Shown here piece by piece: positions 1-12,112 of a stretch of DNA of 64,000 nt. The DNA is from Bagarius yarrelli (lineage: Eukaryota > Chordata > Actinopteri > Siluriformes > Sisoridae), in assembly GCA_005784505.1 (NCBI GenBank), contig VCAZ01000049.1, positions 248,001 through 312,000 of the forward strand. The letters are read 5' to 3'. The position numbers were made by a program, and so were the translations under genes. Every line of letters begins with the position of its first letter. The first letter of the stretch is position 1. The notes beneath the pieces were generated by a model that was not told the origin of the DNA, ran no database searches, and saw only the letters and a list, made by a program, of their open reading frames with translations.

Positions 1-690
1 TAAGTGCAAAGTGTTTTATCTTCCTGTTCCTTTTTTTTATAAAAGCAATTTATATCATTATTGTTCCGTTCTTCAGAAAAAATTCATGCCAACATCAAGA
101 TTTAAATAAAAATAAGGTAGGGATTGATACGGGATTAAAACGCTGTTATATTTATTTACTTGACTAAAAGATAAAAACAAGCAGTCAGAAGAGCCTTCTG
201 TGCTCCGACAGGGACGAGACTCTGGGCTAAAAAATGTCAGTGTTTAGGAGCACTTGTGCCCTTCTTTTATACCATCCATCTTATAGAGAAATCAGCAAAG
301 AAAGTCGTGGATATGGATGAGGCTATCAAAAGTGTTTCAAAAGCATAAAAGACAGTCGAGTGCATGTAAGAGGCTTGGAGGCTTTTTAAAACTATTTCGA
401 TACAGCTTTCTTCACTTTTCCAGACACAAAAAGGCATTTCAGCGTAATGGATGCTCTCGAGTTTGCAACTCTCCACAGTGAAAACACAATGACCGAGTGA
501 GGCAGCCAGCTGCATTACATTTATGACGCATACAACGTTTTTAGCAACGCCGGGTTTATAGGCAGAAAGAATAAATGGATGCTCTCTGCTAAAAGAGCTG
601 TCAGGGTGGATATTACAGGCATTAATGTATCAGAACAGGTGTGAACTGCGAGTAGGTCATATTGACTGAGGTTTAGGCAGAACGCATTAC
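1..690. other. klhl29 intron downstream of exon 11 (incomplete)
   Basis: Intronic on the minus strand, starting at the exon 11 donor. I see no terminal klhl29 exon, no clear repeat family and no other gene. The minus-strand open frame at 267-515 has no recognisable domain. Confidence 0.7.
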
Positions 691-835
691 CTGCAGAACT
701 GCCTTGAATGGTTCATATTGGGTCCTGCTTTGATGTTGCCTTTCTCAGGGTCGTAGATGGTTGTGGCTCTTGCATATGCTCCTCCAAGGATAAAGATGAA
801 GCCATTGAGTGTTACAGCAGGAGCATACTTGTTAT
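691..835 (-). CDS. klhl29: klhl29 coding exon 11 (Kelch repeat 5; penultimate exon)
   Basis: This 145-base exon encodes about residues 769-816: DNKYAPAVTLNGFIFILGGA, YARATTIYDPEKGNIKAGPN and MNHSRQFC. The acceptor, after a GT-rich tract, is TTACAG|ATAACA. Donor GCAG|GTAATG leaves two bases of a Ser codon. No following exon was found in bases 1-690, so the terminal exon (about 60 residues, sixth Kelch blade and stop) is expected outside the window. The gene is therefore partial here because the window ends, not because it is broken. Confidence 0.95.
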
Positions 836-3656
836 CTGTAACACACACATCCACACACGCAAGAGGTTTACCTTAGAAAAACAGACCGTAAATTTAAACA
901 CCTCAGGGCATGTTTTAGAAAAATGAAATGACAGAGTGATCCTTTTTAATGACAGCAGTGTTTAGATCCTTATATAACAGAAATTTGAAAACAATTACAA
1001 TTTCACTTTATCAAAAAAAAAAAAAAACAACAAAAAAAAAACAGGGTCCCCAACTGTAAAAAAAAAAACAAACAAAAAGTTGTAAACCAAAAATAGGTTG
1101 TTTATTTGTTATTACAGATGCCAACAAAAAAAATACAACTGGAAATAGTTGTCATTATTTGGCGGCCAATCATACTTGGCCGCTAGTCTCTTTCTTAAAC
1201 CTAATATAGCAAAAAAAAACCCCCCCCCCAAAAAAAACAGAGACTGCCCTCAAAGCTATCTTGTGCTTATAAACATCGAAAGCTTATGCAGTCAATTTTG
1301 AATACTTATTTATGATTGTTACTTGTCAGACTGTATAACCCCTATGTCACATTATAGGATGTCATGATGTCAGCCTGTATAACAGTCAAGATGCTTCAAA
1401 TACGCGCACAGACAAGAAGACTTGGCAGGAGTTTTACGTCATCAATTCGTGAACCTGTGTTCAGTTTCTTCATATTCTCTTTATTAGTCAATAGGTTTTT
1501 CTTCCTGCTGTACTGCCCACTGGACTACTTTTTGTAGCACTGAAATTTTTCCCAGGTGGTTTCAAGCTATTACGCTCATATTGGTTCTTGGTTTGATGGT
1601 AATAGAAGAATTGTCATTGGACAAAAAAGATGATTGTTACAGCCATTAATCTGCTGTCTGTAAATTAGATGTCAAAGACACCAGAGTTTATCTTAGAGTT
1701 ATTGGATTTTTAAGGATTTGGCCCAAATCACATAAAGTAAGCCTGGTTTAAAGTTTATCCACTGAAAAACATTTCATAAATATTGAATAAAATATTCTCC
1801 TAGCAAGTTTAACTATCATACATCTTAAAACAAATACAAAACTCAATTTTCTATTATGTAGAAGATCCACACAATACAAGGGCGCTTTGTTCTAAACTGA
1901 ATTATTTAATCTACATTAAAGTGCATAGAATTACACCTTATAGAATTATGCTACATAAAAAGGCATTACTCAAAGTACTCTGTGAACCCCGGCCTTCTTA
2001 TTATGTCATTTTAAACTGGATTACAAGTCACCCAATGAAAGTTTAGTGGCCAGAGAGCACATTCATCACACAGAACTCGTCTCACAATTCATTTATTCCA
2101 TTATGCTTGTTAAACAAATGAAAAAAAGGAAAGGTGTCATGGAAAGCTGGAAGCATTGATCGGCAATACAAAGGCTGCTCCGTATTTCTCTGGACCGAGT
2201 GAAATTCCTATAAATAAGCTAGAGAAAGAAGGAAGGACGCACATGAATAATTGATGAGGGTGGAAAATAATTGAATTACAATCACACTTCCAAAAACAGC
2301 TGCGATTTCAAAATCACTCTCTGGAGCGAAATGAATCTTGTATAGTTAATTACGCTTCATGCCCTCATGGCTGTAAAATGGCGGTTCCTGAGGTGAGATC
2401 TGTATTCTTTGCAATCTAAAAAGTTACAAACTGAACAGCAGGGTTCGGCATTTGAACATTCAGGAGATTAACAAAGTGGATTCCCACAAAGCGTACAATG
2501 CAGTATTTTGCTCTGTAGAAGGGCTACATTACAATTAACTTGCTTATGACAATGTGGTGCTCCACATCACCATGCCACCAGGCATTAAGGAGTGTTTTGG
2601 CTTCCGGCCCAGCAGTAGTTGTGCAAAAGCCTGTTAACACACAGCCCTCTGGTTGACCACATGTGCATAAAATTTTTAAACTAGAAATTACTGTACATAA
2701 TTATGTGGATGTTTTTAATTTATGTGTGTGTACTTGCTTAGCCCATTTAACACCCCCTACCAAGCACTGAGTTGTCAATCTGGTAACATCGGTAGCAGAA
2801 TCATTGTGTCTCTCTGGTGTATCTTTAAAATGTCTATAGCGTTTTCCACACCCCTGCTACCATAATCTCCCCACCACATAAACACATCCACAAACTCACT
2901 CACTGGTAAAGCTCCCTATGTCTGTACATGCTGTCTCACACGTTCTCAGCTCAACAAAGTTTGCAGCTCTCCGAAAGCCGGCTGTGTGACGTTGTCATTT
3001 CCCGGGCTTTCCCGGGACCCTAGCCTGAGGCAGCATAGCTCAGCAGCAGGTTTATTTACATATAAAACATACAATATTAGTCAGCACTGCATGAGCATGT
3101 CTTAGAGAAACGCTCTGCCTGCCTCAGCACAACGAGTACACCAGCGGGTGTGGGATACGGTCACTTCTTCCTGAAACGTTAATTAAAATTAAAACGAAAC
3201 AAGCTGCTCACTGCTGTGGAGAATGAAGTGAGTGGATTTCCTAAATGTCCGAAGAAAGCTACAGTTTTAATTTTTAATTGCATACAGGACTGTTGTATAC
3301 ACTGTGACTGATTTTAGGGGATATTACATGGACCTATCCTTTAAAAAAATCTTTATATTTTTGTCATAAACTGCTAGAAATGTTCCTAACAAACCAAGGA
3401 TATGACTATAATTTACGTAAACAATGTGTCTGGGTCGTTGGGCCAAAGTTGGTGAGTAAACTATAGCAATAAATCAAGGAAACAAGGTGTGATCTAGCAG
3501 GTAGGAATAATATTTATCTGATTTATCCTTGTTGTTGGAAAGCCACGTTGCATCTTTCACATACGCTGCTTACATCTGTGTGTTGAAATTAAAAAAAACA
3601 AACACATGTTTACATTAGCAGCATTTGACATTTACCCCTATCCTTAGGACCTTACA

Positions 3657-4520
3657 ATTGATTTACATTTACATTATTTAGCAGACGTCTTTATTCAGCG
3701 ACGTACAAAACTGCTTTGAGTCTCTTCATTGGAACGCTAGATCACAAAACAAAGTGTAAACTGTTGGAAAGAACAGCAGTGATAATTCTTCTTTCCATGT
3801 TAAATATCAAATTCTAGGTATTTGAGAAAGAGGTGGGTCTTCAATCATCTCTTGAAGAGAGTCAGTGACTCAACTGTTCTGACACTGATGGGAAGTTTAC
3901 TCATGTTGGTGCCAGAACAGAGAAAAATCTTGAAGCGGACCTACCACCACTTGACCGGTGCTTGTTAAACTGAGAGAAAGCGGTACAATGCGATGAGTGA
4001 TGAGTGCTTTAAGATAAAATGGTGCTGTTTTTGGCTCTGTAGGCAAGCATGAGTGTTTTGAATGTTATGCATGCAGCTAGTGGAAGCCAGTGGAGGGAGC
4101 GCAGCAGTGTGAAAATTTTGGCAGGTTAAATACAACTGCCGCATTCTGAATCTGCTGAGGACGAATTGCGCTCAGAGGTAAACCTGCCAGGAACGAGTTG
4201 CTCTAGTCTAGTTTAAAAATTACAAGTAACTGCATAAGCAACCGAGTGGCCTGTGTGGCCATAATCTTACTGATGTTGTGGAGGATAAACCGACAGGATT
4301 GTGACAAGTTAGCAGCATGTAAGAATAAGGACAGTTGATTGTCCATGATTACCCCAAGGTTGCGAAGGTAATGGTAATTGCAAGATCCTGGCATGAGGAC
4401 AACTCTGATATTTCATTTATACGACAAGGCAGTAAAGAATTAAGGGCCTTGTTTAAGAGCTCACAAGGCGGCTTGGTGTTCCTGAGGTTTAAATTTAAAT
4501 ACATTTTTCGCATCAACAGT
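3657..4520 (-). mobile_element. L2-like LINE, 3' end with degraded reverse-transcriptase C-terminus
   Basis: Read on the minus strand, fragments of a non-LTR reverse transcriptase C-terminus are legible across frames: LGVIMDNQLSLFLHAANLSQ (about 4394-4260), FLAGLPLSAIRPQQIQNAA (about 4190-4130), LRSLHWLPLAACITFKTLML (about 4110-4040) and LKTHLFLKYLE near 3840. The element then ends in a tail with repeated TGTAAA near 3657-3680. Several frameshifts and stops separate these blocks, so it is dead and 5'-truncated. The order of motifs and the TGTAAA-type tail suggest the L2/CR1 group. Its 3' end resembles the SINE tails elsewhere in this window. Confidence 0.8.
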
Positions 4521-4815
4521 CCAACACCTCATAGTGCTACTTTCCAGTTGTGTGATGTTCAAAACAGTAATAATAAATGCAGCCTTAAATAAAACACAGT
4601 GAGTCATGATGCCACTGTTTATACTATATGACTATATAATATATGTTATTACTAATAACAGTTATTTTAGGATACAAGCAGCATGCATTCTTGTTTTTTT
4701 TAGTTCAGCAATTTACAATAAATAGTGTTTGGCATGTTTGAAAACCGTACATAGTGGTCATCATGCTCATCATTGTTACCCTTCCTTCCTTCCTTCCCCT
4801 CATTCTTCCTCCATT

Positions 4816-4843
4816 TATCTATCCATCCATCCATCCATCCATC
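4816..4843. repeat. (CATC)n tetranucleotide tract
   Basis: About six CATC units, preceded by a CTTC-rich stretch at 4780-4800. Confidence 0.9.
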
Positions 4844-5138
4844 AATAAAGGGGTCATTGGATGTGATATGCACCTTTACAAGTGTAATAATAGTATGAAA
4901 ATTGTATTTTTTATAAATAGTGTGAGTGATTGTGATAGATTGATGAGGTGCGGGTGGATCTGGTTAATACCCAGGCAAGGGTGTATGTTGGTTGGCTGTG
5001 GAACCTGGCATGACTGTACAATTAATGCATTGCATTAAGCTAATCGTCTTATCACAAACAGTGTACGTTGTAGTTAAAGGTAACATTTTGCTCACATTTT
5101 TAAATGGTTTATAACAGTGGATGTTAATAATTAACAAG

Positions 5139-5247
5139 TTGCCACTGCTGGGCTCCTGAGCAAGGCCTTTAACTCCAGTTGCTAAGCTATATAAAAGAGA
5201 TAAATGCCAGTCGCTTTAAATAAGGGTGTCTGCCAAATGACTAAATG
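5139..5247 (+). repeat. tRNA-derived SINE family A, 3' part
   Basis: Shows the family A body and tail: the 'cactgctgggctcctgagca' block, the 'taaaagagataaatg' block, and the tail 'gtctgccaaatgactaaatg'. The tRNA-like head is missing. Confidence 0.75.
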
Positions 5248-7007
5248 TTTTGTGAATCACTGCGAACATTGAAGAATTAAAAAATATGGATTATTAACCA
5301 GACAAACGCCACATTTAGAGGAGCTTTTAGTGAACATTTCCCATAACCTGAAATCAGAACATGGGAAAGAGCACAGCAATGCTGTCCAAGTGCACAGACC
5401 TCAAATACTCCATTATTTGTGTACTCAAGCATATCTGCCCCACTTGACACCACTAGAACCAGTCATGGATCATTGACCCTTTTAACAGAAATAGGCACAG
5501 CCAGGCAGCTGTTTCGTGAGACAAAAGTCAAAGGTATTGGTTATGTGTGGAAAAATATGTTTATAAAATATTTAATATTTGTGATTTTCACTGAAGAGTT
5601 CTCTCAATAAACTATAGTAGAGCCGAAACAGAGTTGTAATTCAGTTTTATGAGACCTGTGCAATAATGTAAGGGTGCATGTATATCTTTACTGTGGATCA
5701 GTGGTGATATCATTTCGTTTTTCCTGGCTCAGAGTCATGCTTCTGTGTGCTCCCCTTTTTTCTTAACTGATGTAATCGAACACTGGTAGGATTGTGTGCT
5801 CGGCTGTTCTAACCTTTTACAGAAGTCACGCTTCACTTGTCAGACTGTGCTGTTATTTACATTCCACTAGTCACTATATAAGTGGCTCATTACTTGGTTA
5901 CTGTGATATGCACCGATACGGCAATGACCTCCTTGTAAAATCCAATCCTGATTTATGTATACTGTAAATTTTACTGTGTGATTACCTACACCTGCTTCAT
6001 CACTCACTTTTCATGTGTTAGGAATTTACGGGGATATAGTGTATACTTTATTTGATGGCTGGATTAAAAGCTGTGATAAATACCATGCGCTCATCGTAAT
6101 CATCAGTGAGGCGATTCCAATTTCACAAAGTAACCATAAGGCATGATGAGAATGTAAAACAACATTTTGAAAGCTATAAATGGAAAGGTACATGTTTTCA
6201 GATGTATGAAATATGTAAAGCTACATGGTGCAAAAATCGGTATATTCGCACAGCCTGCTGAATTATTTAATCTGTCTCAAGATGTACATCTCAGTAGTGC
6301 TTCCTACCTTGAAATTCACTCCCTTTAAGAAGAAAACCGAGAAGTTGGGAGGTAAAATATCTCATCGACTCCGAATACATACTTGTTAAATGTTCCTTAC
6401 AACCATTTGTTAACCTTGATCTGGCCTCTATCAGCAGGTTTTGTAGCAGATTGCACGCTCATGGTATCCCAGTGATTTTATAGATTGTTGTGTCACTGCT
6501 CAGTGTGCTCAAGTCACAGCTAATGGAGAACACTTCGGACCCAGTGTTCCTCAAGAAACATATTATCTCAGTGAAAAAAATCCGACTAGGAAAGAAATAA
6601 TAGCTAATAAAGCATACAGAGTTATTCAGTTTCAGGGTTTTTTTTAATTTCTGCAATTACTGTTCTTTATTTGGCCAATAGTAACCTTTTATTTTTTTGC
6701 AAGAAATTTTTGAACCTGGTGACCTGTCCCTGGGAATATTACCCAGAGCTTTACTCCGGTCTGGATCACTGTAAATCTGCTCCTGGTCTTAAAGTCAAAA
6801 TCTCAGCAAGAAATGTGATACTGAGTTCTACATTGAGATGGAATTAAGGTTACACAAGGTAAAAATAAACAAGCTGAACATAAATCTCGTTTTCCCATGT
6901 TGCAAGACCACCTTTTCAGTTGCATTACTAAACAGTTTCACAATTTATGTTTATAAGAAATAAGCGGAAATGAGTAGAAAGCATGCAAAATAAAAATAAA
7001 ATCGTAC

Positions 7008-7201
7008 CTATCATTGGGGATTCTATAAAACTCCACGCATTGGTATGAGGCACATAGGACTGCAGGACTCCAGCTGAGCGTCCAGCCTCGTTTACCCCTC
7101 CAAACACGTAGATCTTACCCCGACACACTGTTGCTGCTGCTGAATGCACTGGCTTTGGCAAAGGTGACACCGTCTCCCACTGGTTTGTGATAGTGTCATA
7201 C
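7008..7201 (-). CDS. klhl29: klhl29 coding exon 10 (Kelch repeats 3-4)
   Basis: This 194-base exon encodes about residues 704-768: YDTITNQWETVSPLPKPVHS, AAATVCRGKIYVFGGVNEAG and SAGVLQSYVPHTNAWSFIES. It has two W-containing strands with the intervening GKIYVFGG motif. The acceptor is ATGTCTAG|G. Donor ATAG|GTACGA splits an Asp codon that is completed in the next exon. The sequence is almost unchanged from the mammalian protein as I recall it. Confidence 0.96.
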
Positions 7202-7669
7202 CTAGACATACAATCAAACACATGTTAATGCCAGCTGTGCATTTCGACTAGGTAAAAAGAATGCACAGCAGGTGTACCACAATAGTTTAGTAAATGCATT
7301 TATAGGAGGTTGATTAGTTTTCTAAAACAGCAGCTCTAAATAAAATGCAGGCTCAGGTCAATAATAATGCAATTATTCTTAGCGTATCAACTTATTTATA
7401 CAGTCTTATTATTGATATGGTGAAGTTCTTTTTATTAGCCATTAATTAAAAAATTATAAAAAGGAAACCCCAGTGAGTTTTCTGCCACAGATAAGATACA
7501 CATGTCCTCAGGACTGCAGCCAATTACTCTGTAACATTACAAGCTGTGTATTTTTGCCTTGTGAAATTGAAGAAAGAGAGTGTGAGAGAGAGGGTAAAAG
7601 AGTTTATAATGGCTATAATTTAAGAGACAGGAACTTGTCCTTTACTTTTATAATAAACGATAATTAATT

Positions 7670-7715
7670 AGCTCTAGATAAGAGTGTCTACCAAATGCTA
7701 TAAATGTAAATGTAA
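7670..7715 (+). repeat. SINE family A, tail fragment
   Basis: Only the last 45 bases remain: 'ctagataagagtgtctacc' followed by AAATGCTATAAATG and a TGTAAATG repeat. Confidence 0.6.
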
Positions 7716-10212
7716 TAAAATTATAAATGTGTCAACATTGATAAAATAAACCTGTAATTATCTGCAAATTGAAGATGAGGGATTCAGACATAATGGAAAG
7801 CTATATATTAGGGTGTATCAAAGATTTTCTTACTGTGACTTTTGCTATCTGTCAGTGTGTCTTCAAACTTTTTGGTACCCCCTCATAGGTTGTGTTCTGT
7901 GACCCATGTTATGTGAGGTTAGTTTTTTCGGGAGCTACACTGGTGAAAAAATTAACCTTATGGAATGCTTCCATTATACCGTTATAATAGGTTGCCAGTA
8001 AACAGCTCAGAAAATGCATTAAGAAGACATTTAAGCCTATCAATCAGGCTTGAATCAGTTCTCTAAACCCATGAGATTTTGTTCTATCTTTGACTTGCTG
8101 TGGGCAAAAATAAATACACATGCAACCATTTCGAGGTCATTTGAATGCCAAAAAATACAGGAAAAGGCACTGCTGGCATGTGAGCCCACAAGGTAACATC
8201 ATTAAATTTCACTCTGGTTTCTCCTTATCTAATCCAGAGGCATAAACCTACAGGTCAAATAGGATGGTACGCGTGGACTGTGCAATCCGATACAAGACAG
8301 GGCTTTGATTGAAGGGCTGAGCAGCCCAGATTCTAAACCAAGATCATGAACTCAATGCTGGAGGAGGGCCAATAGGGAGTATTGGTCTGGCTGAGGAGAT
8401 TGCCTGTTAGAAAAAAAAGAAAATTGAGCAGGGAGTGGGACTGAGCTGCGCTTTACCCCAGTCAAACTCTTATCAGTCTTAATAAATGTGCAGGCATGTC
8501 AGTTTTGGGCAAGTTTGCAGATAAGCTAACTTTATCTATAGAAAATTGAAGAAGTGTATGATCACTGATGGAGCGGAGATACAGGCAACTGTAGACATGA
8601 AGAATAAACCCCAGCTTCAAACAACACTCCAATTAGTCAAGTCAGGAATCCAAAGTGACAGAAGTCATGCAATGGGAACAGTCAATACTGGCCGCAAACA
8701 ATGGATCTCCTACTTCTACCGTGAAACAAAGCTAATGTTGAAATGGAAGCAGATGGCTTGTAAACGCAATGCTCTAGCCGCTCCCTTGGTGCCTATTCTG
8801 AGCAGCACAGTTTCATTGTCAGCTCAGCAGCACATGGCTAAGGTCATTAATTACACAGAGGGAGCGTGTTATCAGTTGACTTTTGACGCTGTTTAATAGA
8901 AGTTTTACAGTGTGGTGGAAGAAACCAATTATGTGAAATAAAGGCTTGGCGTGTCCCCCTATAGCATGTTGTACAAAATGACATTAAACTAAATTCAGCG
9001 TCTACATGGTAAAAACATCCCAATCAGTAAATAATTAGTGGTTTACAAAAATCAACCAGTTCATAGGTCTTAGTTAACAACTAAGTAGCCTCTTTTACTT
9101 TTAATTTATTTTTATTTCTGGCAATGATTTAATATCTTGTTATATAGTCAATATTAATTAAATGACTTAAACCTGCTACAGTATTTAACTGTAAAGATGA
9201 TTAGATACCTGAATCTTTTAAACATTTAACATTAAAAAAGCACTTTAAGAAGGTGACATAACTGTCAGCTAAGTCTGTGGGGTTAAGGGGTTATTATAGA
9301 GACTATGGAAACTTTCTAAGGGTCACATACTCTGTAAGGTGTCTGGGAGATGGCAAATAGACAGTGCGCCTGCTGGCATGTCATCATCTTATCTTATCAA
9401 CACACTTTGTGGAAAGTGGGGCCAAATCCATGACAGTTACATTCACATATCTTTATCTCAGGTTTATTTCTTCTTTCTTTGCCAGAGGCTGTAATGAAAT
9501 CTCAGTGACCATAAAAAGCCTCTTATACCATCTATCCATGCTGCCTTCCCCTGGAGAAATTACTCCGGGAGAACTCTGATATACTTGGAGAGAATCTCTT
9601 TAATATGCACTGAGTTTTAATTATAAAATGGATCAGCCTAATAGTACTCTAAATTAATTAAATCTTTTCCCACTGCCCTATACAAAAAAAACCCCCAATA
9701 AATTCCTTGAAGATTTAATAAGCATAAATTGAAAATAAACTGCATCCTATAAATAGGAGTAAAATTGTCTTCCTAATCCTACCCAAAACCCAAAACATTC
9801 CACTGTACACCAGAATTGTCACCAGCCATTAGATAAACTAAAGCAGTGACAATTTTACAGCCTGTTATGGTATGTGAAAAAGTTTCTTTGGCAGTGTTCA
9901 TGCATAAGTAAATACTAGAATAGCTACTTCACCACATGGCTATCAGCAACGTCAGCAAAAAAGAGCAAAATAAATGAATAAATAAATAAATAAAAATTCA
10001 AGAGAAAGAGTTGGAGTGGAAAAAAAACAATGATCTAGCTCATTGACTTATCTCACACAGGTGAAGCAGCAGCGCTTTCACCATTACTTATCTCCTCACA
10101 CCGACCACCTTCACCCTCAATTTACGAGCAGCACAGTCTCAAATCTAGGCCATGGTTGCCATACAAAATGCTCAATAAACAAAATCATTTTCTGAGCAGT
10201 CTTCCACAGCAG

Positions 10213-10240
10213 AAAGAGAGAAAGAGAGAGAGAGAGAGAG
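10213..10240. repeat. (GA)n microsatellite
   Basis: Purine tract of GA repeats in intron 9. Confidence 0.9.
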
Positions 10241-11884
10241 CATATGTGTGTGTGTTAGACAGAGATAGAGACTGTATTTGTCTGCTAGAAAAGAGGGCAC
10301 CTTGACAACCCAGACAGCTATGGGAAAATGTGAGGAAGAAGAGAAGGAGGAGGAAGAGAGCTGGCCTACTGACACCATAAATCGTCCCTGGCCTAATAGG
10401 ATTTGTATATTGTGCTGTAACACACTGATTTAGTGGATTTATTTCACAATTGGTTAGTGAGCATTGGGGGTTGCTGACCTGCAGGCCCTTTGGCATCATT
10501 ACTGAGGCACAGTACTGTCTATCCATCCACAGAACAGATTAGAGATTCATGTAGGGTATACATGCTGAGGGCTTCCACACACAAGCCACTTTCAAGCAAT
10601 ACTTCCAAAAACCTCGGCACATAAAACTCTTTTTCACTGCTTCCTGCATCTGAAATTTTTTTTATTTTTTTTTTGTAATTGCAGCTAAATTATTTACACA
10701 TGTAATAAAGATTTATTATCGAAACTGTGTACATCTGTAGTCACCTATCACAACTTATATTTGAACTTAAGCACTACTACTTAAGCCAAAAAAGAGTGCT
10801 TCTGACCTTAAAGCTAATCAGCTGAAACAGTATTATGTCTAGCACCAGTTTCTTAAAATTACTTACCTGTCAGCACTCAATTAACTGTGATAAATATTTA
10901 AGTGCTGCAGAAGTTCTGGAACAAGTGCTTTAGTTTACAATGTTTACATACTTTACAATGCATGGACAAGGCAGTTATTAATGTGATTCAAACTAAGATT
11001 ATACAGTATGCACATATATATCCGCAATATACTTTACATGATTAAAATGTTTGTCATATTTCCATTTATATCCATAGCAGTTCTCATACTATAAAAACCC
11101 TATAATTGCCCTATAATACATTAGACAGCAAAGGAAATGGTGTAATTTACTTTCTCCGTCTGCTATTTCTAGCCCCCATTTAATTTTCCATCTCCTGCAT
11201 CTTTCATTGCTTCTCATGGAGAACATCAGACATCTGAAAAACTGAAAAGTTTGTTAAAATTTAACGATAAGCACTTGTGTAGACTAAATACAAAGTTTTA
11301 CCTAAGTAACTATGAACACATCTCTGAATGCAGCCCATAGTGATCTGTTCTACTGGTCAGGGCATTAAGCTGTGAACAAGCCCTAAGCTGTAAACATTCA
11401 GATTATGGAAATCATTTCTTAAAATTACATTTCAAATCACTTCCACAAGGTAGAGTTAATCTATAAATCCCTTCATTAAGGATTAAATGATAACTGTACC
11501 TTCATCTTAAATAGTGAAAGTATCACAGTATTTTTGTTTACACTCTCCTTAACATACATACAGTAACATTAGAATGGATGGTAATGGTCAATTATGGGTA
11601 ATGGTTTGACAAGTTTAACAAGAGACACTGCCACAAATCAGATGGGAGGTAAATTTAGATCCCTAATGAACAAGCCAGAGGCGACAGTGGCAAGGAAACC
11701 TCCCTGACAGTGAATAAGGAAAGAACCTCAAGAGAAGGCAGACCCAGAAGGACAGCCATCATCTTCTGGGCAACATTAGATAGCAGGATTATTACAATTA
11801 CAGTACAGTCTTTCAGCAGGAGGAGAGGAAGCACTATACCCAGAATACTTATAGGTAAATAATAGCATTGCTACTATTAGGTTA

Positions 11885-12112
11885 ACATTTATTCATCACA
11901 TATACATTACTGCACAATGAAATTAATTTCCTTGCATGACCTATCTTAAGAAGTTAGGGACAGAGCACAGTGTCAGCCATAATACAACACCCCTGGACCA
12001 GGGAGGATTAAGAGCCATGGTCATTGGCCCAGCAACGGCAGCGGTGGGGCTCGAACCAAAATCATCACATCAACAACCCAGAGCCTTAACAGTTTGAGCT
12101 ATCACTGCCTTA
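11885..12112 (-). repeat. second tRNA-derived SINE family, antisense
   Basis: On the minus strand the element starts with an A-box-like 'gatagctcaaactg', has a B box 'ggttcgagccc', a unique body ('gtccaggggtgttgtattat') and a 3' end near 'gtgatgaataaatg'. The body differs from family A. This is a fossil SINE, not a functional tRNA gene. Confidence 0.75.

Larger units (their letters stand above)
836..7007. other. klhl29 intron 10 (6.2 kb)
   Basis: Contains poly-A and A/C-rich simple tracts (1011-1080, 1210-1240), the L2-like LINE 3' end (3657-4520), a (CATC)n tract near 4819-4843 and one SINE copy (5139-5247). The block around 2100-2480 has no repeat hallmarks and several TAATTA-type cores, so it could be a conserved non-coding element. 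Nothing was recognised in 5250-7007. Confidence 0.8.

Noticed and set aside
8546..8896. 116-codon plus-strand open frame in intron 9
   Set aside because: Low-similarity, mixed composition and no domain. It is inside a klhl29 intron, with no splice context suggesting a gene.
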